A DNA stretch of 64,000 bases, taken from IMG/VR virus record IMGVR_UViG_3300033153_006744, positions 1-64,000 of that record, one strand, 5' to 3'. Below, piece by piece: positions 1 to 7,463 of this stretch. The notes under the pieces were generated by a model. The model was not told the DNA's origin and made no database searches. It saw only the letters and a list, made by a program, of their open reading frames with translations. Each line of letters begins with the position of its first letter. Position 1 is the stretch's first letter. The position numbers and the translations under genes are program-made. This DNA comes from a virus.

Positions 1-143
1 TCTCTTAATGTTTTAGCTCTATCCTTTATGAATTTCTCTTTTTCTTCTTTTGTTAAACTATCATAATATTCAGTTAAACTGTGAGACTTAAAACTTAAAT
101 GCTTTAACGTTTTTTTCAAGTGTTTTCTTTTTATTGTTTTCAC
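1..143 (-). CDS. Partial small basic protein, C-terminus off window
   Basis: An open frame runs off the window edge. It starts at a GTG codon with a good Shine-Dalgarno (GGGGGTGA) a few bases upstream; there is no ATG in this frame. The visible 47 residues are rich in Lys, Glu and Ser, with no recognisable motif. An overlapping ATG in another frame stops at once, which supports the GTG. Function unknown. Confidence 0.55.
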   Translation of the reverse strand, partial: MKTIKRKHLKKTLKHLSFKSHSLTEYYDSLTKEEKEKFIKDRAKTLR

Positions 144-240
144 ATCTCACCCCCACGGGCAACACATCAATTTTGCTCTAACCATATATTGTGTTATTTA
201 TAAAATTATAAAACGCCATCAACATGTTACCCTATATAGA

Positions 241-471
241 TTAAAATCTTCTAGCTTTTAAATATTCTTTAAATTCGTCTGTACTCAATCTAGTAATATC
301 AAATGTCGTGATTGATGTATTTCTTTTGAAATATTCTTTTGTCTCTTTGTTTTGGTAAATTCCGTATTCAGAATCAAACAACTCAACAGTTGTAATGTAA
401 TCGAAATGCTTTGGATTGTGAGCTTTATCAAAGCCTACTACGTTATATAAACCTAATGCACTAAAAATCAT
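241..471 (-). CDS. Hypothetical protein, 76 aa
   Basis: Short soluble protein starting MIFSALGLYN, preceded by an AGGAGG ribosome site. Mixed aromatic and charged composition, no membrane segment, no cysteine cluster. It follows a leader hairpin in the gap before it, so it may be regulated together with, or separately from, the preceding 72-residue gene. No family recognised. Confidence 0.7.
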   Translation of the reverse strand: MIFSALGLYNVVGFDKAHNPKHFDYITTVELFDSEYGIYQNKETKEYFKRNTSITTFDITRLSTDEFKEYLKARRF

Positions 472-499
472 AATTACCTCCTATTATTTTTAAATTAAG

Positions 500-526
500 A
501 GTCTTTTTTGAGTCATACTCAGGACT
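500..526 (-). promoter_or_regulatory. Leader hairpin, type B
   Basis: Two nested stems on the minus strand: outer AGTC/GACT, inner GAGT/ACTC around a three-base ATG loop, with an A-rich strand between the inner and outer 3' arms. The same design (CAGYCYT, ATGACT, then A-run, then RGCT-like arm) recurs at 7464-7501, also just upstream of a ribosome site. It has no U-tract, so it is not a typical terminator. Role inferred: translational or stability control of the 76-aa gene. Confidence 0.45.
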
Positions 527-531
527 GTTTG

Positions 532-750
532 TTACATTTTACATATATCTGTAACCTTAATAATAATATCTAAATTGCCGTTAACATCATCATCTACAAT
601 GTCAAATTCCACATTATAAACACCATTATCAAAGCTTTTATTATCTATAACATAACTTTCTCCATATTCAAAGATATCTTCAAACCCAAGATTTAGTAAT
701 TCATTGCTTAATTCTTCTAGTGTCATTTCTTCGTTTATTAAATTTTTCAT
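532..750 (-). CDS. Hypothetical acidic protein, 72 aa
   Basis: The start is taken at an ATG seven bases after GGAG; a TTG two codons upstream is too close to the Shine-Dalgarno. The N-terminus (MKNLINEEMT) is helical; the rest is strongly acidic (a run of Asp residues in the middle) and likely beta. It is the first gene of a transcript made from the consensus promoter upstream, with the conserved type-A leader hairpin between. Function unknown. Confidence 0.7.
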   Translation of the reverse strand: MKNLINEEMTLEELSNELLNLGFEDIFEYGESYVIDNKSFDNGVYNVEFDIVDDDVNGNLDIIIKVTDICKM

Positions 751-775
751 AATCAATCTCCTTTATTACTTTTTA

Positions 776-796
776 GCTAAGAACCTTTTCCTTAAC
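776..796 (-). promoter_or_regulatory. 5' leader hairpin, type A (copy 1)
   Basis: Minus-strand stem of 8 bp (GTTAAGGA pairs with TTCTTAGC, one G-T and one T-G) with loop AAAGG. It begins about 5 bases after the predicted transcription start of the promoter upstream. Five further copies have the same position relative to their promoters. Confidence 0.7.
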
Positions 797-807
797 TCTA
801 TATATGC

Positions 808-836
808 AATATAATCTATTTAGAGATAATTGTCAA
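808..836 (-). promoter_or_regulatory. Sigma70-type promoter
   Basis: Minus-strand TTGACA, 17-base spacer, TATATT. It directs transcription towards the 72-aa gene through the type-A leader hairpin. The match to the bacterial housekeeping consensus is near perfect, so host RNA polymerase should read it early. Confidence 0.8.
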
Positions 837-887
837 GTAAAACATCAATTAAATTTAAAATAAAATGAAACAAAGTGTAAATTGTTG

Positions 888-1100
888 TTATTGCTTGATG
901 TTTCCCGCTTCTTTTTCTTTGTATTTCAGCCATGAGTTAAACGTTTTTAACACCTCTTCATAGCCTCTTTTTTTAGCTATACTATATGGGCTTTCACCGT
1001 CTTCTTTTTTTTTACAATCTGCACCCTGTTTTAGTAGCTTCTTAATTAGGTCTGTGTTCTTGTAGAAGACTGCTTCCATTAGTTTAGAGTATTTCATCAT
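888..1100 (-). CDS. Single ankyrin-repeat protein, 70 aa
   Basis: Residues about 10-55 match the ankyrin consensus: an N-cap LMEAVFYKNTDLIKKLLKQGAD helix pair (residue run here split by the usual turn), then ESPYSIAKKRGYEEVLKTF. Ankyrin repeats mediate protein-protein contacts; one and a half repeats alone would be short for a stable solenoid, so this is either a remnant or a capping module. Ribosome site GGAG six bases upstream. Last gene of a small operon running from about 4.8 kb. Partner unknown. Confidence 0.7.
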   Translation of the reverse strand: MMKYSKLMEAVFYKNTDLIKKLLKQGADCKKKEDGESPYSIAKKRGYEEVLKTFNSWLKYKEKEAGNIKQ

Positions 1101-1108
1101 TTTTTCTC

Positions 1109-1267
1109 CTAATAATTTCCAATATATTTTTTATCCAAAATCCAGTTTAATGCCTCAATCCACCCTTCAATATTCCCCAAGTCTTGGTGTTCTTCAGTTT
1201 CAATACATTCATCTTTAGCTTTTTCATATTCCTTAATTTTTGCTTGGATTTCTTTTTTGTTCTTCAT
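1109..1267 (-). CDS. Small hypothetical protein with W-x-L helix, 52 aa
   Basis: Start moved to the ATG of MKNKKEIQ because a very strong GAGGAGG lies just upstream; the longer frame has no ribosome site. The protein is one charged helix followed by a hydrophobic helix EALNWILD. Another small protein in this window (at 14312-14479) has the same EW-type helix (AALEWTLE). Proteins of this shape are common in phage early regions, without known function. Confidence 0.75.
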   Translation of the reverse strand: MKNKKEIQAKIKEYEKAKDECIETEEHQDLGNIEGWIEALNWILDKKYIGNY

Positions 1268-1306
1268 GTTACTCCTCCTCAAGAGTTCTTTCCATTTCAT
1301 TATTTA

Positions 1307-2209
1307 TCACACTAATACCCTTTCAAGCACATCACAAATTATTTTCCATTTTTTTACTTTGTGTTTTCTTCTTTGTTCTAAAATATCTTCTATAACCTGC
1401 CCATTAATATACCAAAATCTTTTTTGAATAAAGCCAGACGGTAAATTATTAAATAAAATATCTTCAGTGTTTGCTCTCTCTTTTCGGTTTTCTTGGGCAG
1501 CGTGGCAATCAATTAATTCATTTATATAACTTAATGATGGATTAAATATTTTAGCTCCAAAATCCTTATCCTTAAGCTTACTTGAGGTTAGCGTGTACAT
1601 AGTGCTACTAGACAAGCTAACTGTATCTAATTTATATGTATCAACATGTTTAAAAACATATAATGGAGCTTCAATCTCAAAGAAATACCAAAACATTTGG
1701 TTATCATATTCTTCTTCTTTCTTAAACGCCCTATCCATATATTCACTGCCACATTTTCCATTAAAAGTTGTATCTTTAAAGCGATAACTTTCTCGTGAAG
1801 ACCTTACTGCATCAGCTAAGAATTTAGGAGTAAAAACATGAATCAAGGAGCCTGAGAAAAAAGCATTAAACAATCCTTCAAAATTATTCGACTCTGTATT
1901 CTCGCTCATCACATAAGCTGTTTCACCGCTATACTGTATTAAATATCTTCCTTCTGCAAGCCCGCTTCTGCTTTGATGTTTACTTAATGGTTTATATTTA
2001 ATCTTTTCCCTTAGTTTTCTGTCCATAAGTAATCTTTGCAATTCATCTAAACTAACTTCTTCAAATATTCTAATTAATCTAAGAAACTTTCTATGTGATG
2101 GACCAGTCTTTATTAGTGAATTTAAAAGTGTTACGTCTTTTTGTCCTCTCTTAAAAGAATTAAAGCATAATGAATTCCTGTCAAATTTATCAAGTAATTT
2201 AATCCGCAT
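1307..2209 (-). CDS. ThyX-like phage protein, catalytic motif degenerate
   Basis: The layout resembles the flavin-dependent thymidylate synthase-like proteins of many phages: a central segment FEIEAPLYVFKHVDTYK, followed by a SLSSSTMYTL stretch where true ThyX has RHRxxSxNExSxRY, and a C-terminal NLPSGFIQKRFW...QRRKHKVKKWKIICD segment. The key arginine-histidine-arginine and the substrate arginine of ThyX are not preserved, so dTMP synthesis is doubtful. Length (300 aa) fits this phage family. It overlaps the stop of the preceding gene by 11 bases. The assignment rests on remembered family resemblance only. Confidence 0.5.
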   Translation of the reverse strand: MRIKLLDKFDRNSLCFNSFKRGQKDVTLLNSLIKTGPSHRKFLRLIRIFEEVSLDELQRLLMDRKLREKIKYKPLSKHQSRSGLAEGRYLIQYSGETAYVMSENTESNNFEGLFNAFFSGSLIHVFTPKFLADAVRSSRESYRFKDTTFNGKCGSEYMDRAFKKEEEYDNQMFWYFFEIEAPLYVFKHVDTYKLDTVSLSSSTMYTLTSSKLKDKDFGAKIFNPSLSYINELIDCHAAQENRKERANTEDILFNNLPSGFIQKRFWYINGQVIEDILEQRRKHKVKKWKIICDVLERVLV

Positions 2210-2555
2210 TTATATCTCCTTTTTCTTCATGAACCTTTACTAATTTTTTTATCTCATTTATAAACTTAATTAAGTCATCTTTGGTCATGTCGTCAACTCC
2301 AAATGAATGGTAAACACGTTGAACATGAGGCGGATTCACGCTGTGTTTATTGTCTATTTCTTCAAATCGCTTATTAACTACAACCTCTACAGTTTTAATG
2401 ATTTCTCTAATGACATTAACATCTGAATACTCTGCTCTGTTTTCTAATATAAACTTAAACTCTTCATATAAAACCCCTTCCCTCTCTGCTAAATAGATAT
2501 CTCTTGAAATTCTCATTTCCTTAGCAATGTGCTTGCTTGTATTATAATTATCCAC
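2199..2555 (-). CDS. Hypothetical protein, 118 aa
   Basis: The N-terminal 25 residues (STKHIAKEMRIS-like) could form a helix-turn-helix, following directly after an HTH-rich gene. The remainder is charged and helical and ends in a Lys/Glu-rich tail. Co-transcribed and almost contiguous with its neighbours. No family recognised; a DNA-binding accessory is possible but unproved. Confidence 0.65.
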   Translation of the reverse strand: MDNYNTSKHIAKEMRISRDIYLAEREGVLYEEFKFILENRAEYSDVNVIREIIKTVEVVVNKRFEEIDNKHSVNPPHVQRVYHSFGVDDMTKDDLIKFINEIKKLVKVHEEKGDINAD

Positions 2556-2557
2556 AT

Positions 2558-3214
2558 CTAAACTCCTATATTATTGTTTTTAAAATATTTACCTAACTTT
2601 CTTAATGCCTTGTTCTCTATTTTCCTTATCATTTCAACAGATAGCGTCTTTTTCTCATAACCTTCTTCATATAATTTTATTGCAACTTCTTTTAATGTAG
2701 CTGCTTTTGTTTTTAAATTAGACTTAGCTTGGTAATAGTTTTTATTCTGGTAATATTCGCGATTTCGTGCCTTACTTTTCACACAAGCAACCATTATTTT
2801 CTTAATGCCAATCTTTTCGGCTATTTCAGAATTACTCAAGCCATTTTTTGCCATCTCAATTATTGTGTTCTTTCTGTCCTCTATTGCTTTAGATTTCTGT
2901 TTTCTTGGAAATGAAAAGCCTTCTTTTTTTAAGAAATTCATAACAGTAACTGTAGTCAGTTGCACCGCCTTTGCTATATCTTTTGTTGCAGCATTATTTT
3001 TCTTCATCTCAATCATAATTTTCTTGTGTTTTTCTGTCATTTTTAGATTTACACAACTACCCTGTGTTCTTATTATTCCCATCCTTATCAAATATTTGCT
3101 TATTGTAGATTTGTGCAATTTCATTTCTTTCGCTATTTCTGGATTAGTAGAACCTTTTTTATGCATATCTAAAATTTTATCTAATGTTTCTTTGCTTGCT
3201 AATGTCCCCTTCAT
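2558..3214 (-). CDS. Multi-HTH DNA-binding protein with sigma region 4.2-like end
   Basis: Three successive helix-turn-helix units are visible: STNPEIAKEMKLHKSTISKYL (about 22-42), ATKDIAKAVQLTTVTVMNFL (about 75-94) and LSNSEIAEKIGIKKIMVACV (about 125-144). Basic spacers separate them. The C-terminus TLSVEMIRKIENKALRKLGK strongly recalls the recognition helix and tail of sigma70 region 4.2 (RQIEAKALRKLR). It could be a phage transcription activator or a divergent sigma-like factor switching promoters. No region 2 (core-binding) is apparent, so a full sigma factor is not supported. Confidence 0.7.
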   Translation of the reverse strand: MKGTLASKETLDKILDMHKKGSTNPEIAKEMKLHKSTISKYLIRMGIIRTQGSCVNLKMTEKHKKIMIEMKKNNAATKDIAKAVQLTTVTVMNFLKKEGFSFPRKQKSKAIEDRKNTIIEMAKNGLSNSEIAEKIGIKKIMVACVKSKARNREYYQNKNYYQAKSNLKTKAATLKEVAIKLYEEGYEKKTLSVEMIRKIENKALRKLGKYFKNNNIGV

Positions 3215-3224
3215 TTATGCCTCC

Positions 3225-3467
3225 TTACACGAAATTCCCTAAACCCTTACATTCAACATCAACATCAAGCATTAAATTAGGATTAAAGAGCCTTTTATCT
3301 ATGTCTGCTTTAGTAGAACAAGCACCTAAATCACATTCAAAATCTACATAATAAACTCTTTCTCCTACATCTAAAAACAATCTAGAATCTATCATCATTG
3401 TTAATTTTAATACATTAATGTCCAGCGATAGCTCTTTTCTTTTGTCTTCAGTTCTAAATCTAATCAT
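3225..3467 (-). CDS. Hypothetical protein, 80 aa
   Basis: Small beta-rich protein (LDINVLKLTM, VYYVDFECDL) with three cysteines that do not form a CxxC pair. It sits between the resolvase and the multi-HTH gene and is spaced by one base from the former. Function unknown. Confidence 0.65.
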   Translation of the reverse strand: MIRFRTEDKRKELSLDINVLKLTMMIDSRLFLDVGERVYYVDFECDLGACSTKADIDKRLFNPNLMLDVDVECKGLGNFV

Positions 3468-3468
3468 A

Positions 3469-4011
3469 TTAATCTCCTAAATTAAATTTTTTCTTAACTC
3501 TTTTTTTAGCTTCCATAATTTGCATCTCTCTTTTTTGCTCATTAATATAATAAACACCAATATTAATTGCATCAGCTTCATTGTCTGTTATTTTATCTAA
3601 ATTGAATACTGATTTAGCTTTTGCAACACTCCATTTTTTAGACGTTCCTTTTTTGAATTTCCCAAGAACTCTACCTTGCCAAGTTGAAGGCTGAACAACT
3701 ATAACTTCAATTCCCTGTAAATAACATATAGCTTGTATAAGTGATCTATATTCTATTAATTGTTGCATGGAGTTGACATTCTTATCCAGGTACTGTCCCT
3801 CCACTATCACCAGATCTGGATTTTCTTCTTTTATTAAGTTAAAAAGTCTTCTTGCATATTTGGTCATAGATTCTTTTTTTTGTCTACTTATCTCAGAAAA
3901 CTTAACAAGCTTTCTATTGTTAAAAATAGCATATGCAGGCTTTGACTTGTGAGAAAAGCCAGAGGGATCAAATGTTATAATTTTCTTGTAGCTTACGTTA
4001 ACTGGTTTCAT
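3469..4011 (-). CDS. RuvC-like Holliday junction resolvase
   Basis: RNase H-fold nuclease of the phage RuvC type. Acidic active-site residues are visible in order: D15 in ITFDPSG, E71 in LVIVEGQY, and D143/D147 in ITDNEADAIN. Length 180 aa is normal. Such enzymes resolve branched DNA during recombination or before packaging. It follows the antirepressor by one base and belongs to the same operon; the ERF annealing protein and a RecB/Cas4-type nuclease lie in the next operons, giving a plausible recombination set. Confidence 0.85.
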   Translation of the reverse strand: MKPVNVSYKKIITFDPSGFSHKSKPAYAIFNNRKLVKFSEISRQKKESMTKYARRLFNLIKEENPDLVIVEGQYLDKNVNSMQQLIEYRSLIQAICYLQGIEVIVVQPSTWQGRVLGKFKKGTSKKWSVAKAKSVFNLDKITDNEADAINIGVYYINEQKREMQIMEAKKRVKKKFNLGD

Positions 4012-4806
4012 TTAAAATCCCTTAAAATTCATTGTTGTTTGCCTAGCACAGGTGTAACCATGTTTTAACAATAATTTATGAACATAAGCTAATCCCTTTA
4101 TTGTCATTTGTGTTTTTCTACCCACCCTGCTGCCAGTAGCTGTCCTTGCTGGTTTGATTTCGACCTCAAAATATCCAGCATTAACATATTTTTGATATGG
4201 ATCTCTATTTTTCATTAAAATATCTTTATCTTTTAAAAACTCAAATAATTTATTTTGACCAACATTTTTCCCAACTTTATCTTTAAACATTAAAGATTTA
4301 GAAGCAGTTCCTATAGTTAATAAGCCAATTGATCCAAGTAAATCTTTATAGAAAAGTTCGTATTTTCGTAGTTCACTTATCTTTTGTTCTTGCTTTGTGT
4401 TTTGAAGCAAGAGTATTTCTTTTTCTTCTTCTTTTGCAACCAAAGCTAAAAGAGCTTCTTTGTAGTTTTTTGGTAATTGCAGTTGTCTTGTTTGTAATTG
4501 TTTTTGCATTTCAAAGAAAGCATTTGTTAACTCTAATTTAAACTGAGAAACCTTTGCTGTGTTGTTTGACAAATTAATGACAAACATTGCTTGTTGTTCA
4601 CTTAATACATAGTGCTTTACGGGACGACCTACTTTTTGCACTTCTGTGTAAAAGTCTAATTTTGCTATAGATTTAACTTTATCTCTGTGTTTTTCAATAG
4701 TCTCTTTTATTGTTCGATGTTCAATCCCAATCCCATCAGCTAAAACCTTACTTGTTGTTAATAATTCGCCACTTGTGTTTTTTGTAACTAAATTTTTAAT
4801 AGACAT
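4012..4806 (-). CDS. rha: Rha-family antirepressor with KilAC domain
   Basis: N-terminal about 110 residues match phage regulatory protein Rha (TTSKVLADGIGIEHRTIKETI, then the conserved VLSEQQAMFVINLSNN). A coiled linker follows (about 115-150). The C-terminal part matches the phage antirepressor KilAC domain (LFEFLKDKDILMKN...YFEVEIKPAR...IKGLAYVHKLL). Proteins of this kind interfere with lysogeny repressors in temperate phages, although no repressor or integrase is seen here. It is the first gene behind a consensus promoter. Confidence 0.85.
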   Translation of the reverse strand: MSIKNLVTKNTSGELLTTSKVLADGIGIEHRTIKETIEKHRDKVKSIAKLDFYTEVQKVGRPVKHYVLSEQQAMFVINLSNNTAKVSQFKLELTNAFFEMQKQLQTRQLQLPKNYKEALLALVAKEEEKEILLLQNTKQEQKISELRKYELFYKDLLGSIGLLTIGTASKSLMFKDKVGKNVGQNKLFEFLKDKDILMKNRDPYQKYVNAGYFEVEIKPARTATGSRVGRKTQMTIKGLAYVHKLLLKHGYTCARQTTMNFKGF

Positions 4807-4840
4807 AGCTCTCTTTCTCCTCGGTTTGAATAAATAAATA

Positions 4841-4870
4841 CTCTCACCGCCCTAGCTAGGAGAAGGAGAG
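4841..4870 (-). promoter_or_regulatory. Leader hairpin before rha-like gene
   Basis: Minus-strand CTCTC and GAGAG arms flank the palindrome CCTAGCTAGG within 30 bases; it starts next to the predicted transcript 5' end. Different sequence from the type-A hairpins but the same place in the leader. The GC-rich centre stands out in this AT-rich DNA. Could be a protein-binding operator as well as an RNA structure. Confidence 0.45.
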
Positions 4871-4877
4871 CTAAATA

Positions 4878-4906
4878 ACTATACAGCATTTTTCATTAAT
4901 TGTCAA
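4878..4906 (-). promoter_or_regulatory. Sigma70-type promoter for rha-ruvC operon
   Basis: Minus-strand TTGACA, 17 bases, TATAGT. The -35 element overlaps the stop codon of the preceding gene, so transcription from upstream could also read through. Confidence 0.8.
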
Positions 4907-5199
4907 GTTAATTCAGAATCAAAGAAATCTATTGCCCTTAAGTTTAAGATTATATTTCTTATTGTCATGCTTCGACAACCGGCATCCATATGTTCGCAGT
5001 ATTTTTTCCTCATCCAGTCATGAGTTAATGGGTTCCCCCCACAAGATGTCTTTATGTGTAAATAATATCTATTCTGCGTTAACTCAACCTTAAGGCTGCC
5101 TAGTTGCTCTTTAACTGTTTCTGAATCAATATCTTCATTACAATGCTTATTTAAAAGCTCATGTAAAAATAATTTTAGCTTACTCTCCTTTTCGTTCAT
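4903..5199 (-). CDS. Hypothetical protein, 98 aa
   Basis: Three cysteines (NKHCNED, TSCGG, KKYCEH) and a fourth in GCRSMT may bind metal, but they do not follow a standard zinc-finger spacing. The centre (RYYLHIKTSCGGNPLTHDW) looks like a folded beta core. Ribosome site AAGGGG. No family recognised. Confidence 0.65.
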   Translation of the reverse strand: MNEKESKLKLFLHELLNKHCNEDIDSETVKEQLGSLKVELTQNRYYLHIKTSCGGNPLTHDWMRKKYCEHMDAGCRSMTIRNIILNLRAIDFFDSELT

Positions 5200-5221
5200 T
5201 GTGCATCCCCTTAAATAATTT

Positions 5222-5935
5222 CTAATTCTCTTCTTTCAATAACGCCAATAACACCCTAATTAATCTTTGCCTTATCCCCACTGTTTCCTCAAAGTCATCA
5301 CTTATATTATGCTTATATCCAAAATATCCCAACAACATAACAAAAGCTCTGTTGCTCTCATAATTAAAGACGCCATCTTCCTTTATGTCGTCGAACAACA
5401 TTAATTTAAATCTTCTTTCAGCCATGTTTGCCATTTCTTGTATTTCTTTGTTACTAAAATCATAAATATCATCATAAAAATATTCTAAAGTGTTTCTTGT
5501 ATCATGATATGAGTGGTGATTCACAAATTGCGTTTCATTAATGTACGTAAAGCAATGGTCTTGGTAATATTCGTCATCCCTAACTGAATAATGGAAGTTA
5601 AATCTTGACATTATTGTTCTTAATTGAGCTATTTTTGGCTCATACTTGCCCTTTAATCCTAATGATTTAAATGTTTGCTTTAAATCTAGCTCAACGCCTA
5701 ATCCGAAATCTATTGCAGAGTTACCAATTTTTTCAATCCCAGTTTTCTGATATTTCTCTTTATATTTCTTGTCGAAAAATCTCGTAGTTAAGGTTAATAT
5801 TATTTTGTGATTCTCTAACAAGCTTCTTAAGGCCAATAACGCATATTTATTTAAAACAATGCCATCCTGCTTAGATAAGCTCTTAAAAATAACTTTATTG
5901 TTATCTTTGTCTATTATAAAATTTTTATCTTTCAT
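5222..5935 (-). CDS. Hypothetical protein, 237 aa
   Basis: Soluble protein with an all-alpha C-terminal half rich in aromatic and acidic residues (HHSYHDTRNTLEYFYDDIYD). Start MKDKNF overlaps the stop of the upstream gene by 4 bases and has an AGGTAA-type ribosome site. No catalytic motif is evident. Genomic position between a DUF7448-like gene and the antirepressor operon gives no firm clue. Confidence 0.65.
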   Translation of the reverse strand: MKDKNFIIDKDNNKVIFKSLSKQDGIVLNKYALLALRSLLENHKIILTLTTRFFDKKYKEKYQKTGIEKIGNSAIDFGLGVELDLKQTFKSLGLKGKYEPKIAQLRTIMSRFNFHYSVRDDEYYQDHCFTYINETQFVNHHSYHDTRNTLEYFYDDIYDFSNKEIQEMANMAERRFKLMLFDDIKEDGVFNYESNRAFVMLLGYFGYKHNISDDFEETVGIRQRLIRVLLALLKEEN

Positions 5936-6315
5936 TTTACCTCCAATATTTCAATAAAATCTACTTCTTCACTATAATAACCATTTGATTCGCCGAGCCA
6001 CCTTATCGTAACATAACCCTTACTTGTAGCTAATTTATAAAAAGTCCATGTTTCTGAGCCGCAATCATTATCACTCTCTTTTGTCTCTACCTCTGCTTGC
6101 GTTATTGGAGACCCGGTCAAGTTTTCTAAATCACCACAAATGTCCTCTATTTCCACGTTTTCGCAACACTCTTGCTCATGATACATTTTAAATGTTTTAC
6201 CACACTCTGTTATAAAAACAAGATGTTCTTTGTTCTTTGTTTCATCTATTTTTTTTATTGTTTTGCCCCTTAACTCTTCTATTTTTGCGGTTCTATGTTT
6301 CAAATACCAGCTCAT
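5932..6315 (-). CDS. DUF7448-like phage protein
   Basis: The segment VEIEDICGDLENLTGSPI followed by ETWTFYKLATSKGYVTIRW and GESNGYYSEEVDF is the hallmark of a common phage hypothetical family (DUF7448 as I recall it). Length 127 aa is typical. Function is unknown. It overlaps both neighbours by 4 bases, so translation is probably coupled. Confidence 0.7.
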   Translation of the reverse strand: MSWYLKHRTAKIEELRGKTIKKIDETKNKEHLVFITECGKTFKMYHEQECCENVEIEDICGDLENLTGSPITQAEVETKESDNDCGSETWTFYKLATSKGYVTIRWLGESNGYYSEEVDFIEILEVK

Positions 6316-7139
6316 GTTGTCTCCTTACTCTTTTTTAATCCTTTTAAAAATCTGTAGAAATATTTATTCTTTCCTTTACCATCTTTTCCACCTAAAAACT
6401 TGTAACTCCAATACATTATTTTATCAACATGTTTATTTGCTTCTTCATATTGAATCTTCATGGATTCACTAGCTTTCAAGCCCTCATAATTAGTCTGAGA
6501 ATAGCCAGCTAAACCCATGTAAATATCTTCATCTGGAAATGTCTCAAATGCTGCATTAAAACATATTTTCTGAAAAGTTCCAGGGTACAGGTCACCATCA
6601 GGATTATTATATAATTTATGTTTCTCGTGTCCTTTTGGAAAGCTTATTGAATAACTTTGTATAACATAAGAGTCTATAAAGTCAGCTACATCTTCATTTA
6701 TTCTAGCTAAAAAACTAGTACCAAGATATCTTATATTGTCTTTGTTTGGCAGCATTCTGTGAAAATGTTCTGCAGCTTCCTCTAGTGTGTTAAACTCATT
6801 ATATTTAGAGCTAAAATTCTTTTCTGTATCAAATTCAAAATTAAATATTCCAGTCTTCTCGTTAATTTCTTTAATGCATTTAACAATCTTTTTCATGTTT
6901 TTTTTCTTTGGATAAAACCACAATGTAATTCCTGTTACAATGCCATTCTTTTTGAACTCATCAGCTACTTCTTTAATGCCATCAACACTCCACTCTATAT
7001 CTGTATGATCTACAGAATTAATCATTAAATAAACCTCATCAACTCCGCATTCATTAAGCATTTTAACGTGATTTTTCAAATACTTTCTAGTATTATTTTC
7101 CCCAATATCGAGCCATATCCCAATAGTTTTTTTACTCAT
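6312..7139 (-). CDS. TIM-barrel, glycosidase-like protein
   Basis: Start placed at MSKKTIGIWLD, which overlaps the stop of the small gene upstream by 4 bases and has GGAG before it; the longer frame (MCKCNKG) lacks support. The chain alternates beta strands and helices in TIM-barrel rhythm (IGIWLD, VDEVYLMIN, IVTGITLWFYP, GIFNFEFDTE, IRYLGTSFLA, SYVIQSYSIS, DIYMGLAGYS, IMYWSYKFL). Acidic residues at strand ends (FEFDTE) suit a glycoside hydrolase. It could be a cell-wall lytic enzyme, but no signal or binding domain is present and its neighbours are early genes. Confidence 0.5.
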   Translation of the reverse strand: MSKKTIGIWLDIGENNTRKYLKNHVKMLNECGVDEVYLMINSVDHTDIEWSVDGIKEVADEFKKNGIVTGITLWFYPKKKNMKKIVKCIKEINEKTGIFNFEFDTEKNFSSKYNEFNTLEEAAEHFHRMLPNKDNIRYLGTSFLARINEDVADFIDSYVIQSYSISFPKGHEKHKLYNNPDGDLYPGTFQKICFNAAFETFPDEDIYMGLAGYSQTNYEGLKASESMKIQYEEANKHVDKIMYWSYKFLGGKDGKGKNKYFYRFLKGLKKSKETT

Positions 7140-7294
7140 GTTTGCTCCTTTGTTGCATTTACACATAATTCATCTAAAATTTCTTTAACATCTTTTTCAA
7201 TAAGATATCTTGCAGTATTTTTAGCAAAGCCGCTTTTAATGTTATTTTTAAAAATCTGAGCTACATTTCTTTTAAGTTTTTTATATTCATTCAT
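7136..7294 (-). CDS. Small helical protein, 52 aa
   Basis: Reads MNEYKKLKRN... to ...NATKEQT, behind a strong AGGAG site and ending in an ATGA overlap with the TIM-barrel gene. Basic N-terminus, acidic C-terminal helix. Too short for most gene callers; operon fit and ribosome site make it credible. Function unknown. Confidence 0.65.
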   Translation of the reverse strand: MNEYKKLKRNVAQIFKNNIKSGFAKNTARYLIEKDVKEILDELCVNATKEQT

Positions 7295-7303
7295 TGTTTA
7301 CTC

Positions 7304-7441
7304 CTATAAGCTAAAGAATATAAAAATAGTAACAAATATTATCCATAACCCGAACAGTCCAAGTAAGATCTTACTCGCAAACTCGACCCAACTATAAAGA
7401 ACTGTTTTTTCTTCTTTTTTTTCAAGTCTTTTAAGTGTCAT
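7304..7441 (-). CDS. Small single-span membrane protein, 45 aa
   Basis: Starts MTLKRLEKKEEK behind AAGGAGG and ends with a hydrophobic stretch of about 22 residues (LLGLFGLWIIFVTIFIFFSL): a charged cytoplasmic head plus a tail-anchor type membrane helix. Directly preceded by a type-B leader hairpin. Possible toxin, holin-like or superinfection factor; nothing decides between them. Confidence 0.65.
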   Translation of the reverse strand: MTLKRLEKKEEKTVLYSWVEFASKILLGLFGLWIIFVTIFIFFSL

Positions 7442-7463
7442 GATACCTCCTTGTTATTTCACG

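Noticed and set aside
500-526. Type-B hairpin as a preQ1-like riboswitch
   Set aside because: Stem followed by A-rich strand recalls preQ1-I, but the conserved loop bases and tail are missing and the genes are unrelated to queuosine.
776-796. Type-A hairpins as rho-independent terminators
   Set aside because: They lie just after promoters, have short AT-rich stems and no U-tract on the transcribed strand.
2805-3242. 145-aa plus-strand hydrophobic frame
   Set aside because: Mirror image of the multi-HTH gene; Lys/Glu codons read backwards give Phe/Leu/Ser. No ribosome site.
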